Below are positions 8,191 to 16,700 of a stretch of 64,000 nucleotides of DNA, in pieces. Every line of letters begins with the position of its first letter. Position 1 is the first letter of the stretch. This DNA comes from Gemmatimonadota bacterium. GTDB lineage: Bacteria; JAAXHH01. The notes under the pieces were generated by a model. The model saw nothing but the letters and a program-made list of their open reading frames with translations. It was not told the DNA's origin and did no database searches. The translations under genes were made by a program, and so were the position numbers. The DNA lies in assembly GCA_009841265.1 (NCBI GenBank), contig VXMB01000007.1:536173-600172 (forward strand), given 5' to 3'.

Positions 8191-9243
8191 ATGAACAGTA
8201 CATTCGACTCTTCCGCATCTGCCGGATCAACGGAGCAGTCCTGTGCCGCTGTCGCCACTTTCCTGGTGGATCATTACGGCCTGGCTCCACCCGTGGATGT
8301 ACGCGAACTGGAGGCCGGGGCCAACAGGAACTTTGTCATTACCTCGCAGGATCAGCGGTACGTCTGCCGAATCTATACCGACCACGATTTCTACGTCCGC
8401 AATCCCGAGGCCTACCGGTACGAGCTCGACCTGCTGGCATATCTGATAAACCACAAACTTGCGGTACCTGAACCGGTTAAGCGACTGGATGGACAACGGC
8501 TGAGTGTTCTGGATGCTGAGTCAGGCCGTCCCGCCCCCTGGCGCGACGGGGCCTGCAGCGCCCTGTTCCGCTTCTTCGAGGGCGAGGAGCACGTGACCTG
8601 GTATCCCGAAGTGAAGGAACCGGTCGTGACCTCCTTCGGGGCTGCGGTAGCTGAAATACACCAGCGGGCGGACCAGTTTCCAAAACCATACTGTCGTCAT
8701 CATTTCGATCTGCAGTACCTGCTGGACGGCCCGCTGCAGACACTGGAATCCATCCTCAAGGAGCGGCGCGGCGAGGACCTGGCTTTCTTCAAGGATTACG
8801 CCGATCACATGCGCCGGCAGATCAGCGGACTGGGCAAGGGTAAGGACATCTACGGTCTCATCCACGCCGATCTGCACGTCGGAAACATCTTGTACCATCC
8901 CGACAACGGATACTGCATCCTGGATTTCGACCAGTGTGCCTTCGGCTGGCGGTCGTATGACGTAGCGACCTTCAAGTACAACATTATCGAGACGGTGCCC
9001 GACCATCTGACGGACGAGATTTGGCGCTGTTTCCTGGAAGGTTATAACCAGGTGCGTCCATTGACCCAGCAGGAGCTTGATTGCCTGCCGGTTTTCGCGA
9101 ACGCCTGGACGTTATGGGATATCGGTGAGACCTTGGTGCTGGCTACGCAGTGGGGTGGTCATCGGCCGGACCTGGTCGAGGGAGATCTGTCTCAGGATGA
9201 GTACCTGGACGAGGCGGTGGAGACGTTGCGAGGGATGGTGTGA
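8191..9243 (+). CDS. Aminoglycoside phosphotransferase (APH) / homoserine-kinase-II-like kinase
   Basis: A 350-residue small-molecule kinase of the APH/choline-kinase fold. The catalytic loop is LIHADLHVGNILYHPDN (Brenner motif H-x-D-x4-N, near residue 229) and the metal-binding Asp is in ILDFDQCAFGWRSYD. The N-lobe has GANRNFVIT as nucleotide loop. I start at ATG 8191; a TTG at 8179 is possible, and neither has a clear Shine-Dalgarno. Family knowledge: such stand-alone kinases act on amino alcohols, homoserine or sugars rather than on antibiotics. Its stop overlaps the next start (GTGA). It is the only intact member of three copies in 4 kb. Confidence 0.85.
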   Translation: MNSTFDSSASAGSTEQSCAAVATFLVDHYGLAPPVDVRELEAGANRNFVITSQDQRYVCRIYTDHDFYVRNPEAYRYELDLLAYLINHKLAVPEPVKRLDGQRLSVLDAESGRPAPWRDGACSALFRFFEGEEHVTWYPEVKEPVVTSFGAAVAEIHQRADQFPKPYCRHHFDLQYLLDGPLQTLESILKERRGEDLAFFKDYADHMRRQISGLGKGKDIYGLIHADLHVGNILYHPDNGYCILDFDQCAFGWRSYDVATFKYNIIETVPDHLTDEIWRCFLEGYNQVRPLTQQELDCLPVFANAWTLWDIGETLVLATQWGGHRPDLVEGDLSQDEYLDEAVETLRGMV

Positions 9244-9809
9244 GAAGGATACCGAAAACCGTATTCATTTTACTGCTTTCTGTGGGTTATCCGTCGTTTA
9301 CTGAGGCACAGAGTGTAGGAGACAGGCTTCGAGTCACTACGCCGGATGCTCGTTATGATGGTTACCTATCGGCACATGACTCAACCAGTTACAGCTTGAT
9401 TCAGCGAGACGGTCATCATCTGCGGATTCGCCATGGCGAAATCGAATTGCTTGAGCGTCATGTGGGGACAAGGTCATACAGGACGGTAGGTTTCCTTGTT
9501 GGCGGGGGCATCGGGGTCGCGGCGGGCGTTGTATTAAGTCAAATCGCAGATAACTCCTGTGACCAGGGAACGGTATCTGATGATACCTGTGAAGGAAAAC
9601 CCTGGGTCGATGGAAGGTTGGCTGCTTCGATTGGGGGTTCCAGTCTTGCAATAACCGGGTATATGGTCGGCGCGCTGATCAGGAGGGATGTCTGGAAGCA
9701 GACTTCCGTCCCAACATCCGGAAGTCTTCAGTTTTACCCTACAATAGAAGTCCAATTTGCCGATCAATCAGCCTGCAAGGTAGGTATCGGTCTGGCGGTG
9801 TCGTTCTAG
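9240..9809 (+). CDS. Secreted protein with glycine-rich hydrophobic segments, unknown
   Basis: A 189-residue protein starting at GTG 9240, which overlaps the kinase stop by four bases (GTGA), so translation is probably coupled. A signal peptide (MRRIPKTVFILLLSVGYP to about TEAQ) leads to a region with YDGYLSAHDSTSYSLIQRDG, then two Gly/Ala-rich hydrophobic stretches (TVGFLVGGGIGVAAGVVL and LAASIGGSSLAITGYMVGAL) like membrane-inserting glycine zippers. Cysteines in NSCDQGTVSDDTCEG may pair. No family recognised. It occupies the spot between the kinase and a purK remnant. An outer-membrane or periplasmic location is likely. Confidence 0.6.
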   Translation: MRRIPKTVFILLLSVGYPSFTEAQSVGDRLRVTTPDARYDGYLSAHDSTSYSLIQRDGHHLRIRHGEIELLERHVGTRSYRTVGFLVGGGIGVAAGVVLSQIADNSCDQGTVSDDTCEGKPWVDGRLAASIGGSSLAITGYMVGALIRRDVWKQTSVPTSGSLQFYPTIEVQFADQSACKVGIGLAVSF

Positions 9810-9847
9810 TGTATGTCTGGCAACACAGTATTCAACCGATAGTAAGC

Positions 9848-10059
9848 TCACAGATTACTGCCCACGCACCTCCTCGCTTCCACCACCCTTTCCACCGCCT
9901 GCTCACGCGTGTCCGCCATAGCTGTCAAGTGCCCCATCTTTCGGCCTGGCCTGGCTTCCTGTTTCCCGTATAGATGTAATTTGACTTCAGGAATGTCTAA
10001 CGCCGTTGCCCAGTCCGATTCACATTCGCACACAGATCTTCCAGCAGGTTGGACATGGC
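9848..10059 (-). pseudogene. purK 3'-end remnant
   Basis: The minus strand encodes [15 protein letters not shown] and [14 protein letters not shown], then AVERVVEARR, the same as the last 60 residues of the purK gene at 10999-12165, with its own stop at 9848. It ends abruptly at about 10059, where a kinase remnant begins on the other strand. This is the truncated purK expected at the junction of a tandem duplication. It is a pseudogene, with no start and no catalytic part. Confidence 0.85.
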
Positions 10060-10322
10060 AGCTCATCAAGCCGATACCCGATCATCTAACAGACGAGATC
10101 TGACGTTGTTTTCTGTAAGGATGTATCGACGTGCGACAACCAACCCAGCAGGAACTGGACTGCCTTCCGGTTTTCGCGAATGCTTGGACATTATGGGATA
10201 TCGGCGAGACGCTGGTGCTAACTACACAGTGGAGCGGTCACCGGCCGGACCTGATCGAAGGAGATCTGACTCAGGACGGGTATCTGGATGAGGCGGTTAA
10301 GACGTTGCAGGGGGTGGTGTGA
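10060..10322 (+). pseudogene. APH-family kinase 3'-end remnant (right copy)
   Basis: Bases 10072-10322 align with the last ~85 codons of the intact kinase (8990-9243): PDHLTDEI, then TQQELDCLPVFANAWTLWDI, GHRPDLIEGDLTQDGYLDEA and a TGA stop. A change near 10100 brings TGA in frame and splits the reading frame, so it cannot make kinase. It abuts the purK remnant at ~10060, the recombination joint of the duplication. Confidence 0.83.
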
Positions 10323-10388
10323 CTGTTCTTCTTACCAACTGAATTCCGATCGACCCAGCACGATAAACACCAAGAAACGAGGCCCAAC

Positions 10389-10943
10389 ATGACATTTGAC
10401 TACTTCGCTTACGGCTCTAATATGCTGATTGAACGATTAAGGAATCGCTGTCTGAATCCCATGGAGATCGGGTGCGCGTACGCCGACAACAGGATCATTG
10501 AATTCAGCAAACTGAGTAAAAAAGACGGTTCCGGGAAAGCTACGCTTCGTTGTCAGGCCAGTCACCGAACTCCAGGCGTGCTGTTCAGAATTCCAATAAC
10601 GGAGCGTAAGAAGCTTGACTGTTTCGAAGGGGCCGGAAAAGGAGGAGGTTACATTCGATGCGATAAATACCCCGTTAAACGAACCGATAATAACGAAACC
10701 GTCTACGTGGCTACATATCTCGCCACGATTCCCCGACCCAATCTCAAGCCCTACGACTGGTATCTAGCCCTCGTTATTGCAGGAGCGCTCAAGCACGGAC
10801 TGGACGGTAGTCACTTGGAAATGTTACGGCGCGTGCCGTACTGTCCCGACACCGACTGTAAACGTAAGGAACGACGTGAGGCGATGGATGTTCTGGACGA
10901 CGCAGGGTTCTCGGACTATCGGTGTCTTCTAGGCCCGGCTTGA
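10389..10943 (+). CDS. Gamma-glutamylcyclotransferase-like (GGCT/AIG2) protein
   Basis: A 184-residue GGCT-fold protein. The signature YFAYGSNM near the N-terminus forms the substrate loop, and DCFEGAGKGGGY carries the Glu that acts as general acid/base in this family. The C-terminal part has CPDTDCKRKERREAMDVLDDAGF. Such enzymes release 5-oxoproline from gamma-glutamyl compounds or cleave related amides. It sits in the gap between a kinase remnant and purK, the place equivalent to the secreted-protein gene in the left copy of the duplication, so one of the two arrived or was lost after the duplication. Confidence 0.82.
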   Translation: MTFDYFAYGSNMLIERLRNRCLNPMEIGCAYADNRIIEFSKLSKKDGSGKATLRCQASHRTPGVLFRIPITERKKLDCFEGAGKGGGYIRCDKYPVKRTDNNETVYVATYLATIPRPNLKPYDWYLALVIAGALKHGLDGSHLEMLRRVPYCPDTDCKRKERREAMDVLDDAGFSDYRCLLGPA

Positions 10944-10998
10944 CGCAAGTCATCGAAGGTAATTGGTTAAGGGTACCGAGTAATCCCAACGTCTGGAG

Positions 10999-12165
10999 TC
11001 AACGCCTCAATCTTCTCCTCCCCTCCACCACCCTTTCCACTGCCTGTTCCCGCGTATCCGCCATCGCCGTCAAATGTCCCATCTTTCTCCCTGGCCGGGC
11101 TTCCTGCTTCCCGTACAGATGTAACTTTACCTCCCGCGTGGCCAGGGCTTCCACCCAGTCAGGTTCGCCATTTGCCCACAGATCTCCCAGCAAGTTGGCC
11201 ATGGCCGCGGGCCGGGGCTGATCGGTCGATCCGAGAGGTAGTCCGCAAACGGCGCGGACCTGCTGCTCGAACTGGCTGGTGACGCAGGCGTCGAAGGTGA
11301 AGTGACCCGAGTTATGGACGCGTGGCGCGATCTCGTTGATGATGAGGTTCTCTTCGTGGTCGAGGAAGTACTCGACGCAGGCAACCCCGACGACGTCTAG
11401 GGCTTCGAAGACCTTCCGCGTGAGATTCACGGCGGTGACGTTCACCGCGCCGGACACGTCGGCTGGGGCGGTCGTGACGTCGAGTATGTGGTTTGCATGC
11501 TTGTTCTCGACGGCACCGTAGTGCGCGAAATCGCCGGTCAATCCCCTCGCCGCGACGACCGACAGTTCCAGCTTAAAATCGACAAACGCTTCTAGCACCG
11601 CTTCCTGCCCCGCCATGGTCGTCCAAGCGTCGTCCACGTCATCAGCCGAATCGATCTTTACCTGACCCTTTCCGTCATATCCGAAACCGGCCGTCTTGAG
11701 CACGGCGGGCGTACCGATTTCCTCGACGGCCGCTGCCAGTTCCTTCCCCGACTTGACGTGACGAAACGGCGCGACCGGAAACCCGTGCTCCGCCAAAAAA
11801 GTCTTCTCCCGCAGGCGGTTCTGCGTCGTGTGGAGGACACTTCCTTTGGGACGAACCGGAGCGATGGACGATGCGGCGTCGACGCATTCGGCAGATATGT
11901 TCTCGAACTCCAGGGTGATGACGTCCACATCGGCGGCGAAGCGCTTCACGGCCTCCACATCGTCATAGGCGGCCACGACTTCGCGGTCTGCGACGTGACC
12001 GGTAGGCGAGTCGGATTCGGGCGAGAGGGTGTGGACGCGGTAACCCATGCGCCGGGCGGCGATGGCGATCATGCGGCCGAGTTGACCGCTGCCGAGGATA
12101 CCGATGGTCGAGCCGGGGAGAACGGGAGCGTGCGTACTACCGGTCAAGTCATTGGTTCCACTCAC
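10999..12165 (-). CDS. purK: N5-carboxyaminoimidazole ribonucleotide synthase PurK
   Basis: A 388-residue ATP-grasp enzyme of purine biosynthesis. It converts AIR, ATP and bicarbonate to N5-CAIR. I start at GTG 12165, whose GTGA overlaps the purE stop. The N-terminus is [21 protein letters not shown] (a 21-residue block, here split [11 protein letters not shown]), then the ATP-grasp core [39 protein letters not shown] and [14 protein letters not shown], and finally [15 protein letters not shown]. It acts in the cytoplasm with PurE. The C-terminal 60 residues also exist as a remnant at 9848-10059. Confidence 0.93.
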   Translation of the reverse strand: MSGTNDLTGSTHAPVLPGSTIGILGSGQLGRMIAIAARRMGYRVHTLSPESDSPTGHVADREVVAAYDDVEAVKRFAADVDVITLEFENISAECVDAASSIAPVRPKGSVLHTTQNRLREKTFLAEHGFPVAPFRHVKSGKELAAAVEEIGTPAVLKTAGFGYDGKGQVKIDSADDVDDAWTTMAGQEAVLEAFVDFKLELSVVAARGLTGDFAHYGAVENKHANHILDVTTAPADVSGAVNVTAVNLTRKVFEALDVVGVACVEYFLDHEENLIINEIAPRVHNSGHFTFDACVTSQFEQQVRAVCGLPLGSTDQPRPAAMANLLGDLWANGEPDWVEALATREVKLHLYGKQEARPGRKMGHLTAMADTREQAVERVVEGRRRLRR

Positions 12166-12665
12166 GTCAGCTCGTCCCCCATGACCTTCCCGGTCTGATC
12201 CTCCCGATACTTCCTCAGTTTCTCCCGCAGGTCCGGCCGCGAGTTGGCCAGGATGGCCACGGCGAGCAGGCCCGCGTTCACGGCGCCGGACTGGCCGATG
12301 GCTAGGGTGCCCACGGGGATGCCGCGGGGCATCTGGACGATGGAGAGCAGGGAGTCCATCCCTTTGAGCGCCTTGCTTTCTACAGGCACGCCGAGTACGG
12401 GAAGGAGCGTCTGGGCAGCCATCATGCCGGGCAGGTGGGCTGCGCCACCGGCGCCTGCGATGATGACTTCGAAGCCTCGTCCCTCGGCCTCGGCCGCGTA
12501 CTCGGCCAGCCAAAGGGGCGTGCGGTGGGCCGAGACGATCCGGCATTCGTGGGGCACGTCGAACTGCTCGAGCACCTCCTGGACGTTCCGCATGGTGTCC
12601 CAGTCGGACTTGCTGCCCATAACCACGCCGACGAGGGGATTGGAAGTGGGTTTGTTTTCATTCAT
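12162..12665 (-). CDS. purE: N5-CAIR mutase PurE
   Basis: A 167-residue class I PurE that converts N5-CAIR to CAIR. It has [14 protein letters not shown] (phosphate/substrate loop) and [12 protein letters not shown] with the catalytic His, then [12 protein letters not shown] and [20 protein letters not shown] with the usual [13 protein letters not shown]. The gene is upstream of purK with a four-base overlap, the common purEK order. The 122-base gap on its right contains no gene. Confidence 0.94.
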   Translation of the reverse strand: MNENKPTSNPLVGVVMGSKSDWDTMRNVQEVLEQFDVPHECRIVSAHRTPLWLAEYAAEAEGRGFEVIIAGAGGAAHLPGMMAAQTLLPVLGVPVESKALKGMDSLLSIVQMPRGIPVGTLAIGQSGAVNAGLLAVAILANSRPDLREKLRKYREDQTGKVMGDELT

Positions 12666-12787
12666 GGATTCACCTCTTCAACGACAAGGGCATTGGCGTG
12701 TAGCAACTGAGCAACCTGATGGAATGTCGCCACGTACGGAAGGTCGCCACCTGCGGCATGGCACACCGCGGACAGTGAACATTCGTC

Positions 12788-13102
12788 TCAAATCTCGCAT
12801 GCGTCGCCGTTGCATCCCATTTTTCTTCGTCCCGCGATCTTCAGGACGGGCGGCAGGTACAGCAGCAGTCCGAAAGGAACCAACAGGGGAACCTGCAAGC
12901 ACACTTTGCGAGCCGCATAGATCCCGGTGAAAGTCCGGTCCGTTCTGTTTTCGACCACGACGATTTCGCCTGCGGGAACTTCTCCAATCGGCGACCGGTC
13001 GGTCCGCAGCTCGACCCGGTCCAGCCAGTCCATGCGATCCGTGCGTGCCGCCTTTCGCGCGCAGTCGGGACAGTGCTCATTGAAATACAGTCTTACACTC
13101 AC
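12788..13102 (-). CDS. DCC-family (DUF393-like) thiol-disulfide protein
   Basis: A 104-residue thioredoxin-like protein. It starts with GTG at 13102, sharing one base with the stop of ypdA. VRLYFNEHCPDCARKA gives the CPDC redox pair near residue 11. The middle (EIVVVENRTDRTFTGIYAARKV) and the hydrophobic VPLLVPFGLLLYLPPVLKIA segment match the layout of DUF393/DCC proteins. The C-terminus adds two more cysteines (MGCNGDACEI). Coupling to YpdA suggests a role in low-molecular-weight thiol or disulfide traffic at the membrane (inference). Confidence 0.7.
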   Translation of the reverse strand: MSVRLYFNEHCPDCARKAARTDRMDWLDRVELRTDRSPIGEVPAGEIVVVENRTDRTFTGIYAARKVCLQVPLLVPFGLLLYLPPVLKIAGRRKMGCNGDACEI

Positions 13103-14079
13103 TACTTTACCCCGTCCTGCGCCAGAATATGCTCCACCACCTTCGGTCCATGCAAGCGGCTATTTTCGATGAAGATGTCGCTGCTCACGTTGCCGGCGGT
13201 GATGACGCCGATGATGTAGATGCCGGGCACGTTGGATTCGAAGGTGTCGGGGTCGTGTACCGGGATGTTGTCTTCGGGCTGCACCTCGACGCCCGTGCCG
13301 CTCAAGAAGGGCACGTCGGGTCCGTGGCCCGTCATGCAGAAGACGAAGTCGTTCGGGATCACGCGCTCCGTGCCCGCCGCGTCGAGGACGACCTCGGTCT
13401 GCCGGATCTCCTTCACCGTGGAATCCATGATGGCCGTGATCGATCCCTCGGCGATGCGGTTCTCCAGGTCGGGCAGGACCCAGTACTTGATGCCCCGGAA
13501 CGCGCCGCGGCGGTAGGACATGGTGACCCGTGCGCCGGCGCGGTAGAGGGTCAGGGCCGTCTCCACGGCAGAGCTCTTTCCGCCCACGACGAGCACGTCC
13601 CGGTCGAAGTAGGGGTGGCCCTCCTTGAAGTAATGGAAGACCTTGGGCAGTTCCTCGCCCGGCATGCCGATCCGGTTGGCGCTGTCGAAGGCGCCGGTGG
13701 CCAGGATGACCTTCCGGGTCCGGTACTGCCGGTCGCCGTCCCGCTGCGAAACCGATTCGATCTCGAAGTCGCCGTCCTGACCCGAGATTCGGGTGACCTC
13801 TTCGTAGGTGTTCACCTTGAGTTCCTGGGATTCGACGAATTTGAGGTAGTAGTTCAGCGCCTCTTCCCGGGTGGGCTTGAGCCCCTGCACGATCATGGGC
13901 ACGTCGCCCAGGGAGATGAGCTCCGGGGTCGAGTAGAAGATCAGTCCCGTGGGGAACTGGTAGATGGTGTGGACGATGCACTGGCGCTCCACGACCACGT
14001 AGTCCAACCCGGCCTGCTTGGCGGCGTAGGCCGCGGCGAGTCCGGCCGGTCCGGCTCCGATGATGACGGCGTCGTACAA
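13102..14079 (-). CDS. ypdA: YpdA-type bacillithiol disulfide reductase (FAD/NADPH)
   Basis: A 325-residue flavoprotein. The start is TTG at 14079, with GGAGG four bases upstream and the frame's earlier codons lying inside the preceding gene. The FAD motif is AVIIGAGPAGLAAAYAAKQA; QFPTGLIFYSTPELISLGD is the YpdA hallmark; VLVVGGKSSAVETAL binds NADPH; the C-terminal FAD block is VPGIYIIGVITAGN. YpdA proteins reduce bacillithiol disulfide in Firmicutes and relatives. The bacilliredoxin at 30.2 kb is its usual partner, so the cell may use bacillithiol or a similar thiol (inference). The gene is cotranscribed with abc-f upstream and the DCC gene downstream. Confidence 0.85.
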   Translation of the reverse strand: MYDAVIIGAGPAGLAAAYAAKQAGLDYVVVERQCIVHTIYQFPTGLIFYSTPELISLGDVPMIVQGLKPTREEALNYYLKFVESQELKVNTYEEVTRISGQDGDFEIESVSQRDGDRQYRTRKVILATGAFDSANRIGMPGEELPKVFHYFKEGHPYFDRDVLVVGGKSSAVETALTLYRAGARVTMSYRRGAFRGIKYWVLPDLENRIAEGSITAIMDSTVKEIRQTEVVLDAAGTERVIPNDFVFCMTGHGPDVPFLSGTGVEVQPEDNIPVHDPDTFESNVPGIYIIGVITAGNVSSDIFIENSRLHGPKVVEHILAQDGVK

Positions 14080-14092
14080 GTTTCCTCCGATC

Positions 14093-16027
14093 CTAGTCTT
14101 CCAACTCCATGGCGACGACTTCCCACTCCAGGTAGAGGTTTTCCAGTTCCTGCCGGGCACGCGCATAAGCGCTGCCGACCCGTTCGACCTGTTCCCGGTC
14201 GGAGAAGGTCCCTTCCTCGCCCAGGTCGCCTTCGAGGCGGGCGATCTCCGCCTCCTTCTTCCGGATGGCCGCCTCCAGTGCCTCGGCCATCATCCGCTGC
14301 TCCTTGCGTTCCTTCTTCCGGGGATCGTAGGCCGTCCCTGCCGTCCCGCCAGTCGTTCCGGCAGCCGACCCGGCCTTGCGGCGCGGCTTCTTCTCCTTTG
14401 CCCGCGCGGCGGCGAGGCGCTGCTCCTCCTTGTAGGCCCGGTATTCCGAGTAGGTGCCTTCCCAGTGGCGGACGCCGTCCTGCTCGAAGATCAGCAGCGC
14501 GCTGACCATCTGGTCGAGGAAATACCGGTCGTGGGACGCCACCATGAGCGTGCCGGGGTAGTCGGCAAGGGCCTGCTCGAGGGCCTGCCTGGAGAGGATG
14601 TCGAGGTGGTTGGTCGGCTCGTCGAGGACCAGGAAGTTCGGTTCCTCCAGGATCAGCTTGGCCAGTGCCAGGCGCCCCTGTTCCCCGCCGCTCAGCAGGT
14701 TCACCTGCTTGAAGACGTCGTCTCCGCGGAAGAGGAACCGGCCGAGGAGGTTGCGGACGGTACCCTCGTTCATGGCCGGCCTGACCGACCAGAGTTCGTT
14801 CAGCACGGACCGCTCTCCCGTCAGGCTGGCCCGTTCCTGGTCGTAGTAGCCGATGTCCACGCCCGTACCAAGGCGGATGCTCCCGGACGAAGGCGTCTCC
14901 TGGCCCACGATCATGCGGAGCAGCGTGGTCTTTCCCGCGCCGTTGTACCCGATCAGGCCCACGCGGTCGCCCAGGTGCTGGGTGAAGTGCAGTTCCGAGA
15001 ACAGCGTCCGCGTGCCGTAGCTCTTGGATAGGTCATCGAGCGCGAGCACGTCCCGGCCGCTGCGCTTCATCGTCCCGAAGTTCAGAGAGGCCGACCTGTG
15101 CTTCGTCCGCGGCTTATCGAGGCGCTCAAGGCGCGCCAGGTGACTCCGCCTTCCCTGGGCCTGCTTGGTCTTGACGCCCTCGATGGTCCGGCGGATGAAC
15201 TCCTCTCGCTCCTTGATGAAGGCCTGCTGCTGGTCGTATTCGCGCTGCCGTGCCTTGAGGCGTTCGGCCTTGACCTCCATGGCCCGGGTGTAGTTGCCCG
15301 GGAAGTTTTGCAGCCCCAGGTCTTCCAGTTCGGCGATCCGGTTCACGGTCCGGTCGAGAAAGTAGCGGTCGTGGGAAACGAGCAGGATGGCCGCCGGGTG
15401 ATCGGAGATGTATTCCTCCAGCCACTCCGTCGCGGCCACGTCCAGGTGGCTTTCCGGCTCGTCCAGCAGTAGCAGGTCCGCGTCCCCCAGCAGCAGCTTG
15501 CCCAGGCGAAGGCGTGTCTTCTGCCCGCCGCTGAGCACGTTGACCGGCAGGGGCAGGTCTTCCTCCTTGAAACCCAGGCCGTGAAGCACGGTCTTCGCGC
15601 GGTGCGGGTAGGTGTAGCCGCCGGCCCGCTCGAATTCTTCCGTCAAACGGCCGTACAGCCCGAGCCGGCGCTCGGTTTCCTCCGCGTCGCCCTTCGCCTT
15701 CTCCAGCGCCGCTTCGGCCTCGCGCAGCTGCTTTTCTAACTCGTGAATGCGCTCGAAGCTGCTCAGCGCCTCGTCCAGGACCGAGTTGGTGGCGGTCAGG
15801 TGCGCGTCCTGGGTCAGGTAGCCGGTCCGGAGGTCCCGCCGGCGCGAGATCTCACCTTCGTCCGGCGACAGGTCGCCGGTGATGAGCTGCAGCATGGTCG
15901 TCTTGCCGGTCCCGTTGGAACCGATCAGGCCCACGTGCTGGCCGGGGTCGATGCCCCAGCTGATGCCCTGCAGGATACACTGCGCGCCGTAGTGTTTCGT
16001 GACTTTGTGGAAGGATACGAGCGCCAT
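14093..16027 (-). CDS. ABC-F family ATPase (Uup/YheS type)
   Basis: A 644-residue soluble protein with two ABC cassettes and no membrane segment. Cassette 1: Walker A GSNGTGKTT, signature LSGGQKTRLRLGKLLL, Walker B LLLLDEPESHLD, which departs from the usual DEPTNHLD. Cassette 2: GYNGAGKTT, LSGGEQGRLALAKLIL and LDEPTNHLD. Between them is the charged linker (about residues 245-300) that enters the ribosomal E site in this family. The C-terminus, rich in Lys/Ala and ending in a coiled coil (EAAIRKKEAEIARLEGDLG), resembles Uup. Likely role: translation factor or DNA-structure-related ATPase. It is the first gene of the abc-f, ypdA, DCC run. Confidence 0.92.
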   Translation of the reverse strand: MALVSFHKVTKHYGAQCILQGISWGIDPGQHVGLIGSNGTGKTTMLQLITGDLSPDEGEISRRRDLRTGYLTQDAHLTATNSVLDEALSSFERIHELEKQLREAEAALEKAKGDAEETERRLGLYGRLTEEFERAGGYTYPHRAKTVLHGLGFKEEDLPLPVNVLSGGQKTRLRLGKLLLGDADLLLLDEPESHLDVAATEWLEEYISDHPAAILLVSHDRYFLDRTVNRIAELEDLGLQNFPGNYTRAMEVKAERLKARQREYDQQQAFIKEREEFIRRTIEGVKTKQAQGRRSHLARLERLDKPRTKHRSASLNFGTMKRSGRDVLALDDLSKSYGTRTLFSELHFTQHLGDRVGLIGYNGAGKTTLLRMIVGQETPSSGSIRLGTGVDIGYYDQERASLTGERSVLNELWSVRPAMNEGTVRNLLGRFLFRGDDVFKQVNLLSGGEQGRLALAKLILEEPNFLVLDEPTNHLDILSRQALEQALADYPGTLMVASHDRYFLDQMVSALLIFEQDGVRHWEGTYSEYRAYKEEQRLAAARAKEKKPRRKAGSAAGTTGGTAGTAYDPRKKERKEQRMMAEALEAAIRKKEAEIARLEGDLGEEGTFSDREQVERVGSAYARARQELENLYLEWEVVAMELED

Positions 16028-16083
16028 AGGTCAAGTCGTGTTTGAGGAAGCCGTGTTCTCGCCGAAGGAAACCGGGTAATATC

Positions 16084-16122
16084 AAAAAACCATGGAAGGC
16101 TGGCCGAAAGCTTCCATGGTTT
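16084..16122 (-). terminator. Intrinsic terminator, minus strand
   Basis: There is a perfect 12-base inverted repeat (AAACCATGGAAG at 16087-16098 and CTTCCATGGTTT at 16111-16122) with a 12-base loop. On the minus strand it is followed by TTTTTT, so it should end transcripts coming from the gene at 16303-16623, before abc-f. On the plus strand the tract is weaker (TTTCTTCG). The rest of the 16123-16302 gap shows no gene. Confidence 0.75.
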
Positions 16123-16302
16123 CTTCGAGTAGGATGCACTCAGTACGGCAATTTGTATGCGCAAGACCCGGTCAGGCACAGGCCTGTCCAGGCAGTCCAG
16201 GCACATCCGGGCCGGGTAGGTCTTGGTACGGATGCTGACACGCCGGGGCGGCCCCTGAAAAGTGAGTGGGTGCCGCCGGGTCGGGTCAGACCGGCCCGTG
16301 AA

Positions 16303-16623
16303 TCAGACGGCGGCTTCCTGGGCGGTGACTTCTCCGTCCGCGTACCATTCCACGAAGTTGTAGACCCCCTTGCGGATGATCCCGCGGGGATTCCCGTGTA
16401 TGTCCACCCGGTCGCTGCGTACCGTGACGATCTTGGAGCGGGTATCGATCTCTTCGTCCGGCACGATGACCCGGGCCACGAAGAACTTGCCGTCCTGCTC
16501 GCAGACGCCGAATTCCATGTTCTTGCTGTTCAGATCCTGAACGCAGAACTCGATGGCTTCACGCTTTTCGAATTCGCCTGTTACCTGAATGTATTCGCCC
16601 TCGGTGGGTCCCAGTAGCTGCAT
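16303..16623 (-). CDS. Conserved hypothetical protein, 106 residues
   Basis: A small soluble protein that I do not recognise. The frame is open to 16662, but the ATG at 16623 (MQLLGPTEGEYIQ) has purine-rich AGGAAGAGAG upstream and begins the well-structured part. The sequence alternates short beta strands (EYIQVTGEFEKREAIEFCV, DGKFFVARVIVPDEE, KIVTVRSDRVDIHGNPRGI) and ends with a helix EVTAQEAAV. It may be a small beta-sandwich. It is followed by a clear terminator and is probably transcribed alone. Confidence 0.65.
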   Translation of the reverse strand: MQLLGPTEGEYIQVTGEFEKREAIEFCVQDLNSKNMEFGVCEQDGKFFVARVIVPDEEIDTRSKIVTVRSDRVDIHGNPRGIIRKGVYNFVEWYADGEVTAQEAAV

Positions 16624-16700
16624 ACGATCGCTCTCTTCCTGCCGCGTGCCCATGGTTACCAATGAAATTCAGGTCGCTTACTGAGTGCGCACGCCTCGAC

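Noticed and set aside
8191..9243. Antibiotic-resistance aminoglycoside kinase
   Set aside because: Only the general APH fold is supported; the setting next to sulfatase and purine genes and the lack of mobile elements argue for metabolic substrate.
6571..12165. Transposon-mediated origin of the duplicated locus
   Set aside because: No transposase, terminal inverted repeats or target-site duplications could be seen at the joints; simple tandem duplication explains the order.
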